A DNA stretch of 52,581 bases from an uncultured Cetobacterium sp. (GTDB lineage: Bacteria; Fusobacteriota; Fusobacteriia; Fusobacteriales; Fusobacteriaceae), in assembly GCF_947038635.1 (NCBI RefSeq), contig NZ_CAMQXC010000004.1, positions 1 through 52,581 on the forward strand. The letters run 5' to 3'. Shown piece by piece: positions 33,922-42,480 of the stretch. The position numbers and the translations under genes were made by a program. A model generated the notes under the pieces. That model was not told the DNA's origin. It searched no databases and was given only the letters and a program-made list of their open reading frames with translations. Each line of letters begins with the position of its first letter. Positions within the stretch are counted from its first letter, which is position 1.

Positions 33922-34436
33922 TATATAAATTAGGAGAGCTAGTTCCAAAAATTGGAAAGAATAATCTTATTATTGATAATGCGACTATAATTGGAGATGT
34001 AGAGACTGGAGAAAATGTAAGTATCTGGTTTTCAGCAGTTTTAAGAGCTGATATGAGTAAAATTAAAGTTGGAAATAATTCAAATATTCAAGATAATACA
34101 ACAGTTCATGGAGATACACCATATCCTGTAACAATAGGTGAAAATGTAACAATAGGACATAATTGTATTATACATGGATGTGAAATAGGAGATAATGTCA
34201 TAATAGGAATGGGATCAATTTTATTAAATGGAGCTAAAATTCCTAAAAACTGTATCGTAGGAGCGGGAAGTTTAGTTACTGATAAGTTAGAAGCTCAAGA
34301 AGGAGATTTGATAATAGGTTCTCCTGCAAAGGTAGTAAAAAAACTTTCTGATAAAAATATAGATTATTTAAAATATGCTAATAAAGTGTATTTAGAAAAA
34401 ATAGAAATGTACAAAAAATTAGAGAGAATAGGGTAG
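33918..34436 (+). CDS. Gamma-carbonic-anhydrase-like hexapeptide protein (YrdA/PaaY type)
   Basis: A 172-residue left-handed beta-helix protein built of hexapeptide repeats (IIGDVETGENVSIWFSAVLRADMSKIKVGNNSNIQDNTTVHGD). The three putative zinc His lie in TTVHGD and IGHNCIIHGC, as in gamma-class carbonic anhydrases. Family members range from active carbonic anhydrases to thioesterases, so the reaction is open. It overlaps trmD by 4 bases, which is an unexpected position for such a gene. Confidence 0.88.
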   Translation: MIYKLGELVPKIGKNNLIIDNATIIGDVETGENVSIWFSAVLRADMSKIKVGNNSNIQDNTTVHGDTPYPVTIGENVTIGHNCIIHGCEIGDNVIIGMGSILLNGAKIPKNCIVGAGSLVTDKLEAQEGDLIIGSPAKVVKKLSDKNIDYLKYANKVYLEKIEMYKKLERIG

Positions 34437-34445
34437 GTAAGATTA

Positions 34446-35009
34446 ATGAGAAAAGCAATATATTTAGGACTAGTTCACTCACCAGTTTACAATAAAAGAG
34501 GAGATGTGGTTTGTACATCAGTAACAAACTTTGATATTCATGATATTTCAAGAACATGTAGAACATATGATGTAAATCAATACCATATTATAGTATCTGT
34601 AGATGCACAAAAAAAACTTACAGAAAGAATTATTGGATATTGGCAAGAAGGATTTGGAACAGGATATAATAGGGATAGAGAGGAAGCTTTTGGTAGAACA
34701 AGAGTTTATGAATCAATAGAAAAAAGTATTTCTGAAATAGAAGAAAGAGAGGGAAAAAGACCTCTAATAATAACAACATCAGCAAAAATATTTCCAAACT
34801 CAATAAGTTATAAAAATTTATCTGAAAAAATGATTAATGATGATCAGCCATATTTAATATTATTTGGAACAGGTTGGGGATTAATAGATGAAGTAATGAA
34901 TATGTCAGATTATATATTAGAACCAATTAGAGGAAATGCAGAATATAATCATTTATCTGTTAGATCAGCAGTTTCAATAATTTTAGATAGATTATTAGGA
35001 GAAAATTAA
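34446..35009 (+). CDS. SPOUT-like RNA methyltransferase domain protein (PF09936)
   Basis: A 187-residue protein matching the RNA_Me_trans family (MRKAIYLGLVHSPVYNKRGDVVCTSVTNFDIHDISRTCRTYDV ... LFGTGWGLIDEVM). In some thermophiles and deltaproteobacteria, as I recall, this domain is found near or fused to TrmD. The GTGWGL glycine-rich segment and LEPIRGNAEYNHLSVRSAVSIIL fit the knot that binds SAM. The substrate RNA is not established to my knowledge. It sits just before polC, whose TTG start follows its TAA immediately. Confidence 0.87.
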   Translation: MRKAIYLGLVHSPVYNKRGDVVCTSVTNFDIHDISRTCRTYDVNQYHIIVSVDAQKKLTERIIGYWQEGFGTGYNRDREEAFGRTRVYESIEKSISEIEEREGKRPLIITTSAKIFPNSISYKNLSEKMINDDQPYLILFGTGWGLIDEVMNMSDYILEPIRGNAEYNHLSVRSAVSIILDRLLGEN

Positions 35010-38000
35010 TTGAGAAGAGAAATTAGAATAAGACCTCAAAGAAATATTTTTAAAGATATGGGGATTGAAAATATAGAAATAACAGAGATTGTTTTTAGTG
35101 AAAGAAATAAAAAAATGGATCTTATCTGTGTGGTTTCTACTCCTCAGGATTTAAAAGGATTAGATAAGGCTTATGAAAATTTAAAAAAGAAGTTTGGAAA
35201 TGAATTAGATATTAATTTCAAAATAGATTATTTAACGAAAGAGATTACAAAAGAAAATTTTTTAGAAATTATTGAAAGAGTTATTGAAAAATTAAAAAGA
35301 ACTAATGCCATTTCAAAATCATTTTTATATCTATATAGAATATCTATAAAAAATGAAGTAATTGATATTGAATTGAAAAATGAGATGGCAGTAGAAACAC
35401 TGTATAGTTCAAATTTAGATATAAAAATACAAACTCTTTTAGAAAACTATGGAATTAGAGGGTTTAAAGTAAATTTCATATCAGGAGATTTTAATAGTGA
35501 GATAAAATCTATAGAAACTGAAATAGAAAATAAAATAATAACTTTAAATTCTAAAGTTGCTGAGAAAGTACCAACAGAAAAAGCACTAGCTCCACCAGTA
35601 GAAATAAAGTCAGCAGTACCTATGGGAAGAGGTGGATTTAGTAAAAAGAAAGATATAAAAAGTCCAAGTATGCCAATATCAGAGTTTAAAGAGTTAATAG
35701 AGAATGAGATAGCAGTTGTAGAAGGGGAATTATTTGCTACAGAAGGAAGAGAGTTAAGAACTGGAAAAATTCTTCAGGTTTTAAGAATAACTGATGGAGA
35801 GGACTCAATAACTGCTAAAATATTTTTAAATAGTCCAGAAGATTTTGATGTTAAAGTTGGAGATTTTGTAAAAATTAGTGGAAAGAAACAAATTGATAGC
35901 TTTGAAAATAACGAAGAGATAATTTTAGTAAATATATTAAATAAGTTGGATAAAGTAAAGTCTAAAAAAATAGATTCAGCTGATGAAAAAATGATTGAAC
36001 TTCATACTCATACAAAAATGAGTGAAATGTGTGGGGTAGAAGATGTAAAAGGGATAGTTGGAAGAGCTTTAGAATATGGGCACAAAGCTGTCGCAATAAC
36101 AGATTATGGTGTTGTTCATGCTTTTCCTTTTGCATATAAAGCAGCTAAAGGAAAAGATATAAAGATAATCTTTGGATGTGAAATGTATATGGTAGATGAT
36201 ACACAGCCAATGGTTCAGAATGCTAAAGATGTTTTAATAGATGAAGAAACGTATGTTGTATTTGACTTAGAAACTTTAGGTTTAAATTCTCATAAAAATG
36301 AGATTATAGAGATTGGAGCTGTAAAGTTACAAGGAAGAAGAATAGTAGATAGATATTCACAACTTATTAATCCAGGGAAAAAAATACCAAAGAAAATTCA
36401 AGATATAACAGGAATTGATGATTCTTTAGTTGAGAATATGCCAACTATAGATAAAATATTACCAGAATTTATGGCGTTTATAGGAGATGCTACTTTAGTA
36501 GCTCATAATGCACCATTTGATATGGGATTTTTAAAAAGAGATATAAAAAAATATTTAGAAATAGATTATAATCCAGCTGTTATAGATACATTACAAATGG
36601 CTAGAGATTTATATCCTAATCAAAAAGGATATGGATTAAAGCCGATGACAAAATTTTTAAAAGTAGCTTTAGAAAATCACCATAGAGCTGTTGATGACTC
36701 TCAAGCTACAGCAGCTATGTTTGCTATATTCTTAGAAAAATATTTAGAAAATGGAGTTACAAATCAGTTAGATATGACTGGAGCATTTCCATTGAATTAT
36801 AGAAAGCAGGATATAAGAAACGTAATGGTTTTGGTTAAGGATTTGGTAGGACTAAAAAATCTATATAAATTAGTTTCACAAGCACATATTGATTACTTTG
36901 GAAGTAAAAAACCAAGAATTTTGAAAACTGTTTTAAATGAAAATAGAGAAGGGTTGATTATTGGAGCTCCAACTTCAATTCATTTTTCAAATAGTGGAGA
37001 GTTATCAGAAGCATACTTTAGGAATGATTTATCAAAAGTTGAAAGATTAATTGATTTTTATGATTATATTGAACTTCAACCTAGGATTGGATTTTCAGAA
37101 TTTTTAGATAGTGATGAAACTGGAGCTATAGCTTCTTTCAAAGATGTTGAAAAAATGAATAGATATCTTTATAATTTAGGAAAAGAAAGAGGAAAGTTAA
37201 TTACGGGGTCATCAAATGTACATTATTTAGAAAAAGAGGATCATAAAATAAGATCGATACTTCTTTATGGAAGTGGAAGTGTATTTAGAGAAAATCAATA
37301 TAGAGTAGATAATGGTTTTTATTTTAGAACTACTGATGAATTGTTAGAAGAGTTTAACTATTTAGGAGAAGATGTATCTAAAGAGATTGTTGTTGAAGCA
37401 ACAAATCAATTAAATGAGATGATTGAAAAAGTTCAACCTATTCCAAGTGGATTTTATCCGCCAAAAATAGATAATGCAGAAAATATAGTTAGGGAGATGA
37501 CTTACACAAAAGCTTATGAGTTGTATGGAAATCCTTTGCCTGAAAATGTTGAGGCAAGAATAGAAAGAGAGTTAAAAGCAATTATAGGAAATGGTTTCTC
37601 CGTATTATATTTATCAGCTCAAAAACTAGTTAAAAAATCTTTAGATAATGGATATTTAGTTGGATCAAGAGGATCAGTTGGTTCATCAATTGTAGCTTAT
37701 ATGATGGGAATAACAGAAGTTAATGCTCTTTATCCACATTATTTATGCACTAATTCAGAGTGTAAACATTCAGAGTTTATTGAAAGAGAAGGAGCTGGAG
37801 TTGACTTACCAGATAAAATTTGTCCAAAATGTGGTATACAAATGAAAAAAGATGGACATTCAATTCCGTTTGAAGTATTTATGGGATTCAATGGAGACAA
37901 GGTTCCGGATATAGATTTAAACTTTTCAGGAGAGTATCAATCAGAAATCCATAGATATTGTGAAGATTTATTTGGAAAATCAAATGTATTTAAAGCTGGA

Positions 38001-39338
38001 ACAATTTCTACTCTAGCAGAAAAAAATGCTGAAGGTTATGTAAGAAAATTCTTTGAAGATCATAGTATATTCTCAGGAAGAGCTGAAGTTATGAGAATGG
38101 CTCAAAAATGTGAAGGAGCTAAAAAAACAACAGGACAGCACCCAGGGGGAATGATTGTTGTTCCTCAAGGTAATTCAATATATGAGTTTTGTCCAGTTCA
38201 AAGACCTGCAAATGATCAAAATAGTGATTCAACAACAACTCACTATGATTATCACGTAATGGATGAACAATTAGTAAAATTAGATATATTAGGACATGAT
38301 GATCCAACTACAATAAAGATGTTACAAGAGTATACAGGAGTAGACGTTTATGATATACCTTTAGGAGATCCAGAAACATTGAAAATCTTTTCAGGAACAG
38401 AGGCATTAGGTGTCACTCAAGAAGAGATAGGGTCAGTTGTAGGAACGTATGGAGTTCCAGAATTCGGAACAGGATTTGTTAGACAAATGCTAGTTGATAC
38501 AATGCCCACAACTTTTGCGGAGTTAGTTAGAATATCAGGACTATCACACGGAACAGATGTATGGCTAAATAATGCGCAGGAGTTTGTAAGAGAAGGAAAA
38601 GCGACTCTATCTCAAGTAATATCTGTTAGAGATGACATTATGAACTTCTTGATAGATCAAGGTATTGAAAAAGGAACAGCTTTTAAAATTATGGAGTTTG
38701 TAAGAAAAGGACAACCAAGTAAAAATGTTGCTCAATGGAAAGAATACTCTGATTTGATGAAAAACCATGGAGTTCCAGAGTGGTATATAGAATCATGTAG
38801 AAGAATAAAGTATATGTTCCCTAAAGGACATGCAGTAGCATATGTTATGATGGCAATGAGAATAGCTTATTTTAAAGTTCACTATCCATTGGCTTTCTAT
38901 GCAGCATACTTAAGTAGAAAAGTTGAAGATTTTGATTTTGAATTAATGAATGATTTGGTAAAAGTTAAAGAAAAAATTCAAGAATTAAATAGAGAACCAA
39001 AACTTGATGTTAAGAAAAAAGCTCAATTAGCAGTATGCGAAATAATAGTAGAGATGCATGCAAGAGGATTCGAATTTCTAAATTTAGATGTTTATAAATC
39101 TCACGGTTCTAAATTTACAATAGAAGATGGAAAGATAAGAGTTCCATTAATGGCATTAAATGGTTTAGGAGCATCAGTAATGGAAAATATAGTTAGAGAA
39201 AGAGATTTAGGAAGATTTATATCCTATGAAGATTTTAAAAGAAGAACAAAAACATCTCAAACAACTGTGGACAAGTTAAAGGAATTTAATTGTATAGAGT
39301 CTTTAAGTGAAACAAATCAGACGACTTTATTTTTCTAG
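35010..39338 (+). CDS. polC: DNA polymerase III PolC-type alpha subunit
   Basis: The replicative polymerase of the low-GC type, with built-in proofreading, 1442 residues. Domains in order: N-terminal and OB regions (about 1-320), PHP part 1 (ELHTHTKMSEM, about 329), an inserted DnaQ-like exonuclease (FDLETLGL about 416, LVAHNAPFDMGFL, HRAVDDSQA), the PHP remainder, a four-Cys zinc element near 912-940 (CTNSEC..CPKCG), and the palm with PDIDLNFSGEYQ near 964. TTG 35010 directly follows the previous stop, with AGGAG 7 bases upstream. The PHP motif reads TDYG where TDH is usual. Confidence 0.96.
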   Translation: MRREIRIRPQRNIFKDMGIENIEITEIVFSERNKKMDLICVVSTPQDLKGLDKAYENLKKKFGNELDINFKIDYLTKEITKENFLEIIERVIEKLKRTNAISKSFLYLYRISIKNEVIDIELKNEMAVETLYSSNLDIKIQTLLENYGIRGFKVNFISGDFNSEIKSIETEIENKIITLNSKVAEKVPTEKALAPPVEIKSAVPMGRGGFSKKKDIKSPSMPISEFKELIENEIAVVEGELFATEGRELRTGKILQVLRITDGEDSITAKIFLNSPEDFDVKVGDFVKISGKKQIDSFENNEEIILVNILNKLDKVKSKKIDSADEKMIELHTHTKMSEMCGVEDVKGIVGRALEYGHKAVAITDYGVVHAFPFAYKAAKGKDIKIIFGCEMYMVDDTQPMVQNAKDVLIDEETYVVFDLETLGLNSHKNEIIEIGAVKLQGRRIVDRYSQLINPGKKIPKKIQDITGIDDSLVENMPTIDKILPEFMAFIGDATLVAHNAPFDMGFLKRDIKKYLEIDYNPAVIDTLQMARDLYPNQKGYGLKPMTKFLKVALENHHRAVDDSQATAAMFAIFLEKYLENGVTNQLDMTGAFPLNYRKQDIRNVMVLVKDLVGLKNLYKLVSQAHIDYFGSKKPRILKTVLNENREGLIIGAPTSIHFSNSGELSEAYFRNDLSKVERLIDFYDYIELQPRIGFSEFLDSDETGAIASFKDVEKMNRYLYNLGKERGKLITGSSNVHYLEKEDHKIRSILLYGSGSVFRENQYRVDNGFYFRTTDELLEEFNYLGEDVSKEIVVEATNQLNEMIEKVQPIPSGFYPPKIDNAENIVREMTYTKAYELYGNPLPENVEARIERELKAIIGNGFSVLYLSAQKLVKKSLDNGYLVGSRGSVGSSIVAYMMGITEVNALYPHYLCTNSECKHSEFIEREGAGVDLPDKICPKCGIQMKKDGHSIPFEVFMGFNGDKVPDIDLNFSGEYQSEIHRYCEDLFGKSNVFKAGTISTLAEKNAEGYVRKFFEDHSIFSGRAEVMRMAQKCEGAKKTTGQHPGGMIVVPQGNSIYEFCPVQRPANDQNSDSTTTHYDYHVMDEQLVKLDILGHDDPTTIKMLQEYTGVDVYDIPLGDPETLKIFSGTEALGVTQEEIGSVVGTYGVPEFGTGFVRQMLVDTMPTTFAELVRISGLSHGTDVWLNNAQEFVREGKATLSQVISVRDDIMNFLIDQGIEKGTAFKIMEFVRKGQPSKNVAQWKEYSDLMKNHGVPEWYIESCRRIKYMFPKGHAVAYVMMAMRIAYFKVHYPLAFYAAYLSRKVEDFDFELMNDLVKVKEKIQELNREPKLDVKKKAQLAVCEIIVEMHARGFEFLNLDVYKSHGSKFTIEDGKIRVPLMALNGLGASVMENIVRERDLGRFISYEDFKRRTKTSQTTVDKLKEFNCIESLSETNQTTLFF

Positions 39339-39346
39339 GAGGAAAA

Positions 39347-40261
39347 GTGTTTAATATAAAAAAGCAATATTTAGGAGCAGGATTAGTTTGTTTAGCTGCA
39401 ACAATGTGGGGATTTGACGGTATAGTGTTAACTCCTAGATTATATCAATTAAATGTAGCATATGTGGTATTTGTATTGCATCTTCTACCTTTAGTAGGTA
39501 TGAGTATTTTATTTGGAAAATCGGAAATTACAAATATAAAAAAATTAAGTAAAGAAGATTTATTTTTCTATTTTTTAATAGCTTTATTTGGAGGAACTTT
39601 AGGAACACTATCTATTGTAAAAGCTTTATTTTTAGTAAACTTTAATCATCTGACAGTAGTTACTCTTTTACAAAAGTTACAACCAGTTTTTGCAATATTT
39701 CTTGCTAGAATTTTATTAGGAGAAAGAGTAGGAAAAAACTTTGTATTTTGGACGATAGCTGCATTAATGAGTGGATATTTATTAACATTCCAATTCTCTT
39801 TACCTCATTTTGAAGTTGGAGATAATATAGGTTTAGCAAGTATTTACGCTATTTTAGCTGCATTTTCTTTTGGTAGTTCAACAGTATTTGGTAAAAAAAT
39901 ACTGGCCCATTCTACTTTCAGAACAGCCCTATACACAAGATATTTATTCACATCAATTATAACTGGTTTAATAGTTATAGCTAATGGGAACTTAGGATGG
40001 TTTTTAAAAACAACTCCCCATCAGTGGATGATTTTTGTTATTATAGGTTTAACAACAGGAAGTGGAGCGGTATTACTTTATTATATAGGACTTAGATATA
40101 TAAAAGCAAATATTGCAACTATGTGTGAATTGTGTTTTCCAGTTTCTTCAATAGTATTTGATTATATTTTCAATGGAAGATTATTATCTCCAGTTCAATT
40201 TATGAGTGCTGGTGTATTATTATTTACAATATATAAAATTACAAGAAATCAAAAAAATTAA
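39347..40261 (+). CDS. EamA/DMT-family transporter
   Basis: A 304-residue membrane protein with about ten helices arranged as two EamA repeats (about 8-146 and 160-298). It has the helix-4 VTLLQKLQPVFAIFLARILLGERV and the matching second-half ANIATMCELCFPVSSIVFDYIFNGRLL. The superfamily exports or takes up metabolites such as amino acids; the substrate here is unknown. GTG 39347 is preceded by AGGAGG overlapping the polC stop, so it is coupled to polC. The threonine deaminase gene downstream has its own promoter. Confidence 0.88.
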   Translation: MFNIKKQYLGAGLVCLAATMWGFDGIVLTPRLYQLNVAYVVFVLHLLPLVGMSILFGKSEITNIKKLSKEDLFFYFLIALFGGTLGTLSIVKALFLVNFNHLTVVTLLQKLQPVFAIFLARILLGERVGKNFVFWTIAALMSGYLLTFQFSLPHFEVGDNIGLASIYAILAAFSFGSSTVFGKKILAHSTFRTALYTRYLFTSIITGLIVIANGNLGWFLKTTPHQWMIFVIIGLTTGSGAVLLYYIGLRYIKANIATMCELCFPVSSIVFDYIFNGRLLSPVQFMSAGVLLFTIYKITRNQKN

Positions 40262-40268
40262 AAAAATC

Positions 40269-40297
40269 TTGAAAAAAATGTTCTAAAAATATATAAT
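40269..40297 (+). promoter_or_regulatory. Promoter of the threonine deaminase gene
   Basis: TTGAAA (40269-40274) and TATAAT (40292-40297) with a 17-base spacer, about 47 bases before the GTG start. Confidence 0.7.
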
Positions 40298-40344
40298 AAA
40301 GTTGTAAAAAGTTATATAATAATGAAATTTGGAGGGGTTAAACC

Positions 40345-41553
40345 GTGGATTGTAATTTTACCTTAGAAGATATATTAAAAGCTAATGAAACTATAAAGGA
40401 TTCATTAAAGAGAACACCTGTAGTAGAGTGTCCAACTCTTAGAGAGATGACTGGAAATGCAGTGTATTTTAAGTTAGAAAATCTTCAGAAAACAGGTTCG
40501 TTTAAATTAAGAGGAGCTTTAAATAAAATAGCAAGTCTTTCATCAGAGGAAAGAGCAGCGGGTGTTATTGCTTCTTCAGCAGGAAATCATGCTCAAGGAG
40601 TAGCGTTAGGAGCGGCAGCTCAAGGAATAAAAGCTACAATAGTTATGCCTGCAACAGCTCCATTAGCAAAAATTGCAGCTACAAAATCGTATGGTGCAGA
40701 GGTAATTTTAGAAGGTGAAGTTTACGATGATGCTTACAGAAAAGCTTGTGAAATTCAAAAAGAAACTGGAGCCACTTTTTTACACCCTTTTGATGATAAA
40801 TTTGTAATGGCAGGACAAGGAACAATAGGATTAGAGATATTAGAAGACATACCGGATGTAGATGTTGTTTTAGTTCCTATTGGAGGAGGAGGAATTATTG
40901 GTGGTATAGCAAAAGCTATAAAATCATTAAGACCGGAAGCTAAAGTAATAGGGATTGAAGCCGCTCATGCAGCTTCAATGGCAGAAGCTGTTGCTATGAA
41001 AGAAATCTGTGAAATCTCAACAAAACCAACAATTGCAGATGGAATAGCTGTAAGAAAAGCAGGATGTGAGCCATTTAAAATAGTTCAGGAATGTGTTGAT
41101 GAAATTGTAACTGTAACAGAAGATGAAATAGCAAAAGCAATACTATTTCTTATGGAAAAAAGTAAAGTTGTAGCTGAAGGAGCAGGAGCAACTACAGTTG
41201 CAGCAATTTTAGCTGGAAAAATAAAAGCTGAAAATAAAAAAGTTTGTGCTGTGATATCAGGTGGTAATATTGATATAAATCTTGTTGAAAGAGTTTTGAA
41301 TAAGGCTCTTATACTTGAGGGAAGAAGGTTTGCATTTTCAATAGAACTTTCAGATAAAGTTGGAGAGATGGCAAAAGTAGTAGCTACTATTTGTGAAATG
41401 AATGCAAATATTTTAAGTATAAATCAAACTATGTATAGTCAAAATTTAGGAATAACTTCTCAAGAAGCAACTTTTGTATTAGAATGTTTTGATAAACAGC
41501 ATCAAGAAAAAGTAAGAGAAAAATTAACAAATATGGGTTATAGAATGTATTAA
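40345..41553 (+). CDS. ilvA: Threonine ammonia-lyase with ACT domain
   Basis: A PLP enzyme deaminating threonine to 2-oxobutyrate, 402 residues. The PLP lysine lies in KTGSFKLRGALNKI (about 53-66), a SSAGNHAQGVALGA phosphate loop follows, and the glycine-rich PIGGGGIIGGIA binds cofactor phosphate. A C-terminal ACT-like domain (about 325-402, FSIELSDKVGEMAKVVATICEMNANILSI) implies allosteric control. The short form with one ACT domain is often the catabolic or fermentative type (tdcB-like), which suits an amino-acid fermenter. No ilv or leu genes adjoin it. GTG start after GGAGGGG. Confidence 0.92.
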   Translation: MDCNFTLEDILKANETIKDSLKRTPVVECPTLREMTGNAVYFKLENLQKTGSFKLRGALNKIASLSSEERAAGVIASSAGNHAQGVALGAAAQGIKATIVMPATAPLAKIAATKSYGAEVILEGEVYDDAYRKACEIQKETGATFLHPFDDKFVMAGQGTIGLEILEDIPDVDVVLVPIGGGGIIGGIAKAIKSLRPEAKVIGIEAAHAASMAEAVAMKEICEISTKPTIADGIAVRKAGCEPFKIVQECVDEIVTVTEDEIAKAILFLMEKSKVVAEGAGATTVAAILAGKIKAENKKVCAVISGGNIDINLVERVLNKALILEGRRFAFSIELSDKVGEMAKVVATICEMNANILSINQTMYSQNLGITSQEATFVLECFDKQHQEKVREKLTNMGYRMY

Positions 41554-41585
41554 AAAAATGGCTATCTAAAAAGATAGCCATTTTT
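41554..41585. terminator. Bidirectional terminator between ilvA and the DsbA-family gene
   Basis: AAAATGGCTATCT and AGATAGCCATTTT are inverted arms with a 4-base loop region, giving T tracts on both strands. Confidence 0.9.
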
Positions 41586-41586
41586 A

Positions 41587-42165
41587 CTATTTTAACAATT
41601 CTAACCATTTTTCAGTTGTTCTAGGAAAAGTATCAAGCTGAGTATCATCAATATAGAAAGTAGGAACAACATCAAAATCAAATTCAGAAACTTCAGAATT
41701 TAATTTTCGGTGAGCTTCTCTGAATTTACCAGATAATAAAGCATCAGCAAATTCAAATTTTGGTATTAATAAATTATCAGCAATTTCAATTAATATTTCA
41801 ACATTTCCGATATCTTTATTATGTAGCCAATATGCTTCAAGAATGGCTCTAACATATTCGATTCCTTTGTCATATTTTTCAGCGATATATATTCCTTCAA
41901 AAGCTAGTGCTGTTCTAGGTTTTGGACTAATTGTTGGAAAATTAATTTCAATATTTTCCTCTTTTGCCCAATTAACTATATTTTTTGTAAAATACTCTTT
42001 ACTGGCTTCATTAACTATTGGTTGAGGCATTGGTTCAGGTGAAAGCTCATAAGGAAAAAATCTAAATTCTGGTTTTAAATTTTTTTCTTTTAAAGCTTTT
42101 TCTAAAATTTTTTCTCCAACATAACAATAAGGGCATACAAAATCTAAAATTATTGATATTTTCAT
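41587..42165 (-). CDS. DsbA-family (FrnE-like) thioredoxin-fold oxidoreductase
   Basis: A 192-residue protein without a signal peptide, so cytoplasmic. The redox motif CPYC lies at residues 11-14 (LDFVCPYCYVGEKIL). The helical insertion and C-terminal VPTFYIDDTQL cis-Pro segment are typical of the DSBA/FrnE family (2-hydroxychromene isomerase-like fold). It probably handles disulfide exchange or a thiol-linked isomerisation; the partner is unknown. It has its own promoter and shares a terminator with ilvA. Confidence 0.88.
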   Translation of the reverse strand: MKISIILDFVCPYCYVGEKILEKALKEKNLKPEFRFFPYELSPEPMPQPIVNEASKEYFTKNIVNWAKEENIEINFPTISPKPRTALAFEGIYIAEKYDKGIEYVRAILEAYWLHNKDIGNVEILIEIADNLLIPKFEFADALLSGKFREAHRKLNSEVSEFDFDVVPTFYIDDTQLDTFPRTTEKWLELLK

Positions 42166-42188
42166 AAGTTCCTCCTTAAGTAATTACA

Positions 42189-42217
42189 ATTATATTATTA
42201 CTATTACAAGATATCAA
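42189..42217 (-). promoter_or_regulatory. Promoter of the DsbA-family gene
   Basis: On the minus strand TTGATA (42217-42212) and TATAAT (42194-42189) with a 17-base spacer, about 24 bases before the ATG. Confidence 0.7.
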
Positions 42218-42246
42218 TATAAATCCTTTTAAAAAATAAAAAATAG

Positions 42247-42275
42247 TTGCATAAATTTTTTATTTATAGTATACT
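42247..42275 (+). promoter_or_regulatory. Promoter of the leader RNA and M14-type enzyme gene
   Basis: TTGCAT (42247-42252) and TATACT (42270-42275) with a 17-base spacer. Transcription would begin near 42282, 200 bases before the coding start, leaving a long structured leader. Confidence 0.7.
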
Positions 42276-42281
42276 CCTTCT

Positions 42282-42448
42282 AACAATAGAAGAGAGGTTA
42301 GTTCACTTCCATAAAAGGAGCCTAAGGCCGACGGCGATGATCTTTATGACCCTGTGAATTAAGTATTGTGACGCTGCCATAACAATACGCTTATTAGTTT
42401 ATAATTAAGTTCTCGAAGGCATACCAATTTAGGTATGTCTTTTTCTTT
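42282..42448 (+). ncRNA. Structured leader RNA ending in a terminator, candidate riboswitch of unassigned class
   Basis: TTAGTTCAC (42298-42306) pairs with GTGAATTAA (42354-42362), with one G-U. Inside it CATAAA (42310-42315) pairs with TTTATG (42343-42348), closing a GC-rich core AGGAGCCTAAGGCCGACGG and GCGATGATC. Next, GTATTGT (42363-42369) and ACAATAC (42382-42388) form a perfect stem around loop GACGCTGCCATA. GGCATACC (42418-42425) and GGTATGTC (42432-42439) then form a terminator hairpin followed by T-rich sequence. The compact GC-rich core in AT-rich surroundings suggests selection. I compared it from memory with FMN, lysine, M-box, Mn, SAM-I, fluoride, guanidine and c-di-GMP types and found no match. 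Confidence 0.6.
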
Positions 42449-42480
42449 TGGGGTAGACATTAAAATTTGGGAGGATATAA

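Noticed and set aside
42282-42448. Assignment of the leader RNA to lysine, M-box, Mn, SAM-I, fluoride, guanidine-I or T-box classes
   Set aside because: None of the conserved core strings I know for these classes is present in the right order; left unassigned.
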